A stretch of DNA of 64,000 nt from Bacteroidota bacterium. GTDB taxonomy: Bacteria > Bacteroidota > Bacteroidia > Bacteroidales > UBA4417. This document shows positions 62,781 through 64,000 of this stretch, piece after piece; position 1 is the stretch's first letter, and every line of letters begins with the position of its first letter. Made by a program: the position numbers and the translations under genes. The stretch spans positions 176,583-240,582 of the forward strand of contig JACAAZ010000003.1 of assembly GCA_013376995.1 (NCBI GenBank), in the 5' to 3' direction. Under the pieces are notes generated by a model. The model was not told the origin of the DNA. It ran no database searches and saw only the letters and a list, made by a program, of their open reading frames with translations.

Positions 62781-63368
62781 TCAGAACCAGAACCCAACAT
62801 CGATTCCCAAACGTGGAATAATTCCGCTATAACGATAGTCGTTAATACCGTCATTATAGGTATTATCCTGCACATTAAAGGCTTTGCGAATTCCTCCACC
62901 TGTATAAATATCAAGGTTGATCCGGTTAGCGAATGAGAATGACCACCCAAAAATAACACCTGCACTCACGGCATCAAAAGTGTCGTCAATATTCGAATAG
63001 CCATAAACCCCCGAATGGTTTCGCTGGATTTCTTCATAATTATTCATGAGGAAAGGAGCAAAATAAAGCATGTGACTACTTTTCGGTTTAATGAGGTTGT
63101 ATACATGTAACTTCAGCTGGGCTTCGGTTCCAACTCCCCAGGTCTGTTCATAATCAGAATCCTTGAAATTCATTCCTGCATTAAAAAGGAAACTTGTGGT
63201 AGGATTAAAATAGTGTTCAAATCCCATCTGGAAGGTATTCCGGGTGAACATAGAAACTGAGAGTTTGAAAATGTTCCTGTAACTGGGAGATGAAGAAGTG
63301 GGCTGAATCTGTGCAAAAATGCTGGAAAAAGCCAGGAAACAGATAATCAGAATAGCAGTTCGTTTCAT
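62781..63368 (-). CDS. Small outer-membrane-like beta-barrel protein
   Basis: A protein of about 195 residues from the ATG at 63368, preferred to 63377 because it begins the signal directly (MKRTAILIICFLAFSSIFAQ). The mature part is built of alternating strands (FKLSVSMFTRNTFQMGFEHYF, TQ-like polar turns) and ends in the aromatic GFWF, as expected for an outer-membrane barrel of about eight strands, resembling DUF3575-type proteins. No operon partner. Function unknown. Confidence 0.75.
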   Translation of the reverse strand: MKRTAILIICFLAFSSIFAQIQPTSSSPSYRNIFKLSVSMFTRNTFQMGFEHYFNPTTSFLFNAGMNFKDSDYEQTWGVGTEAQLKLHVYNLIKPKSSHMLYFAPFLMNNYEEIQRNHSGVYGYSNIDDTFDAVSAGVIFGWSFSFANRINLDIYTGGGIRKAFNVQDNTYNDGINDYRYSGIIPRLGIDVGFWF

Positions 63369-63667
63369 ACAATACATTTATTGAGTAGGTTGAATTGAAT
63401 GGGTTAAGAAATTAATGAAAGGTTGTAAGCAGTCGGATAGTTAAGTGAATCTTCCAGAATTTCAATACTATTCACACCACTTTTTCATTGAAATCATCAA
63501 ACAAATTTACCAATTTATCACTTTAAACAACTAATTATCTGCTACTTATTACTCAATTAGGGAATATTACATCAATAGCATAAAAAAGTTTGGAGATAAT
63601 CCAATTAAGTGTAAATTTGCAGTCCGAATTCCGGGAAGCTGGAATTTCAACGCCTGCAAGTCCAACC
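63369..63667. other. Gene-free AT-rich stretch before the tRNA relic
   Basis: About 300 bp with no supported gene or RNA. Only an AT-rich segment is seen, probably holding the promoter of the outer-membrane gene and of the tRNA cluster. Confidence 0.5.
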
Positions 63668-63711
63668 GGAGAGGTGGGTGAGTAGCTGAAACTAACAGTT
63701 TGCTAATATGT
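63668..63711 (+). pseudogene. Degenerate 5' fragment of tRNA-Ser(GCT)
   Basis: These 44 bases align without gaps to the first 44 bases of the tRNA-Ser at 63789, with 37 identities (about 84%), including GGAGAGGTGGG and ACAGTTTGCTAA. The 3' side of the anticodon stem is mutated and no variable arm, T arm or acceptor 3' strand follows, so it cannot fold as a tRNA. Confidence 0.7.
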
Positions 63712-63788
63712 AATTGAATTGTGAAGACTAGTGAGAATGTTTCGCAAATTCTTCGCAAAAAAAATACTGAAACTCTGAAAGCCTTACT

Positions 63789-63875
63789 GGAGAGGTGGGA
63801 GAGTGGCTTAATCCAACAGTTTGCTAAACTGTCGTACTGGAAACGGTACCGGGGGTTCGAATCCCCCCTTCTCCG
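63789..63875 (+). tRNA. tRNA-Ser (anticodon GCT)
   Basis: An 87-nt cloverleaf: acceptor GGAGAGG with CTTCTCC plus discriminator G, anticodon stem ACAGT/ACTGT around loop TTGCTAA (anticodon GCT), a long variable arm typical of tRNA-Ser, and T arm GGGGGTTCGAATCCCCC. CCA is not encoded. Confidence 0.96.
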
Positions 63876-63895
63876 CAGAAGATAAAACACCAGTT

Positions 63896-63970
63896 CGGGG
63901 TGTAGCGCAGTCCGGTTAGCGCACCTGGTTTGGGACCAGGGGGTCGAAGGTTCGAATCCTTTCACCCCGA
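63896..63970 (+). tRNA. tRNA-Pro (anticodon TGG)
   Basis: Acceptor CGGGGTG pairs with CACCCCG plus discriminator A. Anticodon stem CCTGG/CCAGG encloses TTTGGGA (anticodon TGG), and the T loop TTCGAAT is present. It is 20 bp from tRNA-Ser and probably cotranscribed. Confidence 0.96.
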
Positions 63971-63974
63971 CACG

Positions 63975-64000
63975 AAAGAGGCCAAGAGATTGGTCTCTTT
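63975..64000 (+). terminator. Probable terminator of the tRNA unit, at the window edge
   Basis: AAAGAGGCC and GGTCTCTTT form a stem with one mismatch and an 8-nt loop; the window ends in the T run, so the tail cannot be seen. Confidence 0.55.

Noticed and set aside
63567..63965. Minus-strand ORF of 132 codons covering the tRNA region
   Set aside because: It runs antisense through tRNA-Ser, tRNA-Pro and the tRNA relic; its peptide is the familiar spurious translation of tRNA complement, with no start context.

Overview
The window is from a member of the Bacteroidota, probably Bacteroidales-like. The evidence is a SusC/SusD pair, several large outer-membrane barrels with carboxypeptidase-regulatory-like N-termini, GLPGLI, DUF4249, DUF5689, DUF5916 and FISUMP proteins, a type III glutamine synthetase, a T9SS-type C-terminal sorting domain, and repeated TAnnTTTG -7 boxes close upstream of genes. 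Assignments rest on motifs and family knowledge read from the sequence alone; no database search was possible.

Bases 1-15922 are one tightly spaced minus-strand operon of ten genes: ribokinase, SusC, SusD, three secreted or lipoprotein ADP-ribosylglycohydrolase paralogs, two tandem esterase proteins, a GRP-type sugar permease and a terminal lipoprotein cut by the window edge. The gene content matches the ribose-utilisation (rus) type of locus known from Bacteroides thetaiotaomicron. It differs in having three glycohydrolases, two esterases that each carry a dead second hydrolase domain, and no nucleoside hydrolase. The inferred flow is outer-membrane capture of a ribosylated molecule, periplasmic or surface cleavage, import of ribose, and phosphorylation. 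A helical-repeat protein of unknown function is divergently transcribed from it.

Bases 18077-34685 are an envelope and secreted-protein zone: a DUF5689 lipoprotein; a barrel/GLPGLI pair divergent from a histidine kinase/response regulator pair, with helically phased GGTTAA repeats between them; a TonB-dependent receptor/DUF4249 pair; a FISUMP protein; a C39-like protease with PKD, GEVED and dockerin-like modules; and a divergent pair of unknowns.

Bases 34965-48739 are mainly housekeeping: RecQ, a SemiSWEET, a small HD alarmone-hydrolase-like protein, GlnN with an unusual promoter, YebC, a T9SS-exported PNGase F homolog, a membrane pyrophosphatase, a methyltransferase and SucC. Between the methyltransferase and sucC lies a 0.6-kb non-coding array of 11-bp and 115-bp tandem repeats, interrupted by a short palindrome with flanking 5-bp direct repeats.

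Bases 48891-63368 hold a DUF5916 protein, LolD, a secreted protein with about twenty 57-residue helical repeats, a class V aminotransferase-fold enzyme followed by a cysteine synthase homolog with a Cys-rich tail, a membrane metallophosphoesterase, a fused aconitase-family hydratase and a small outer-membrane-like protein. The window ends in tRNA-Ser(GCT) and tRNA-Pro(TGG), preceded by a degenerate 5' copy of the tRNA-Ser.
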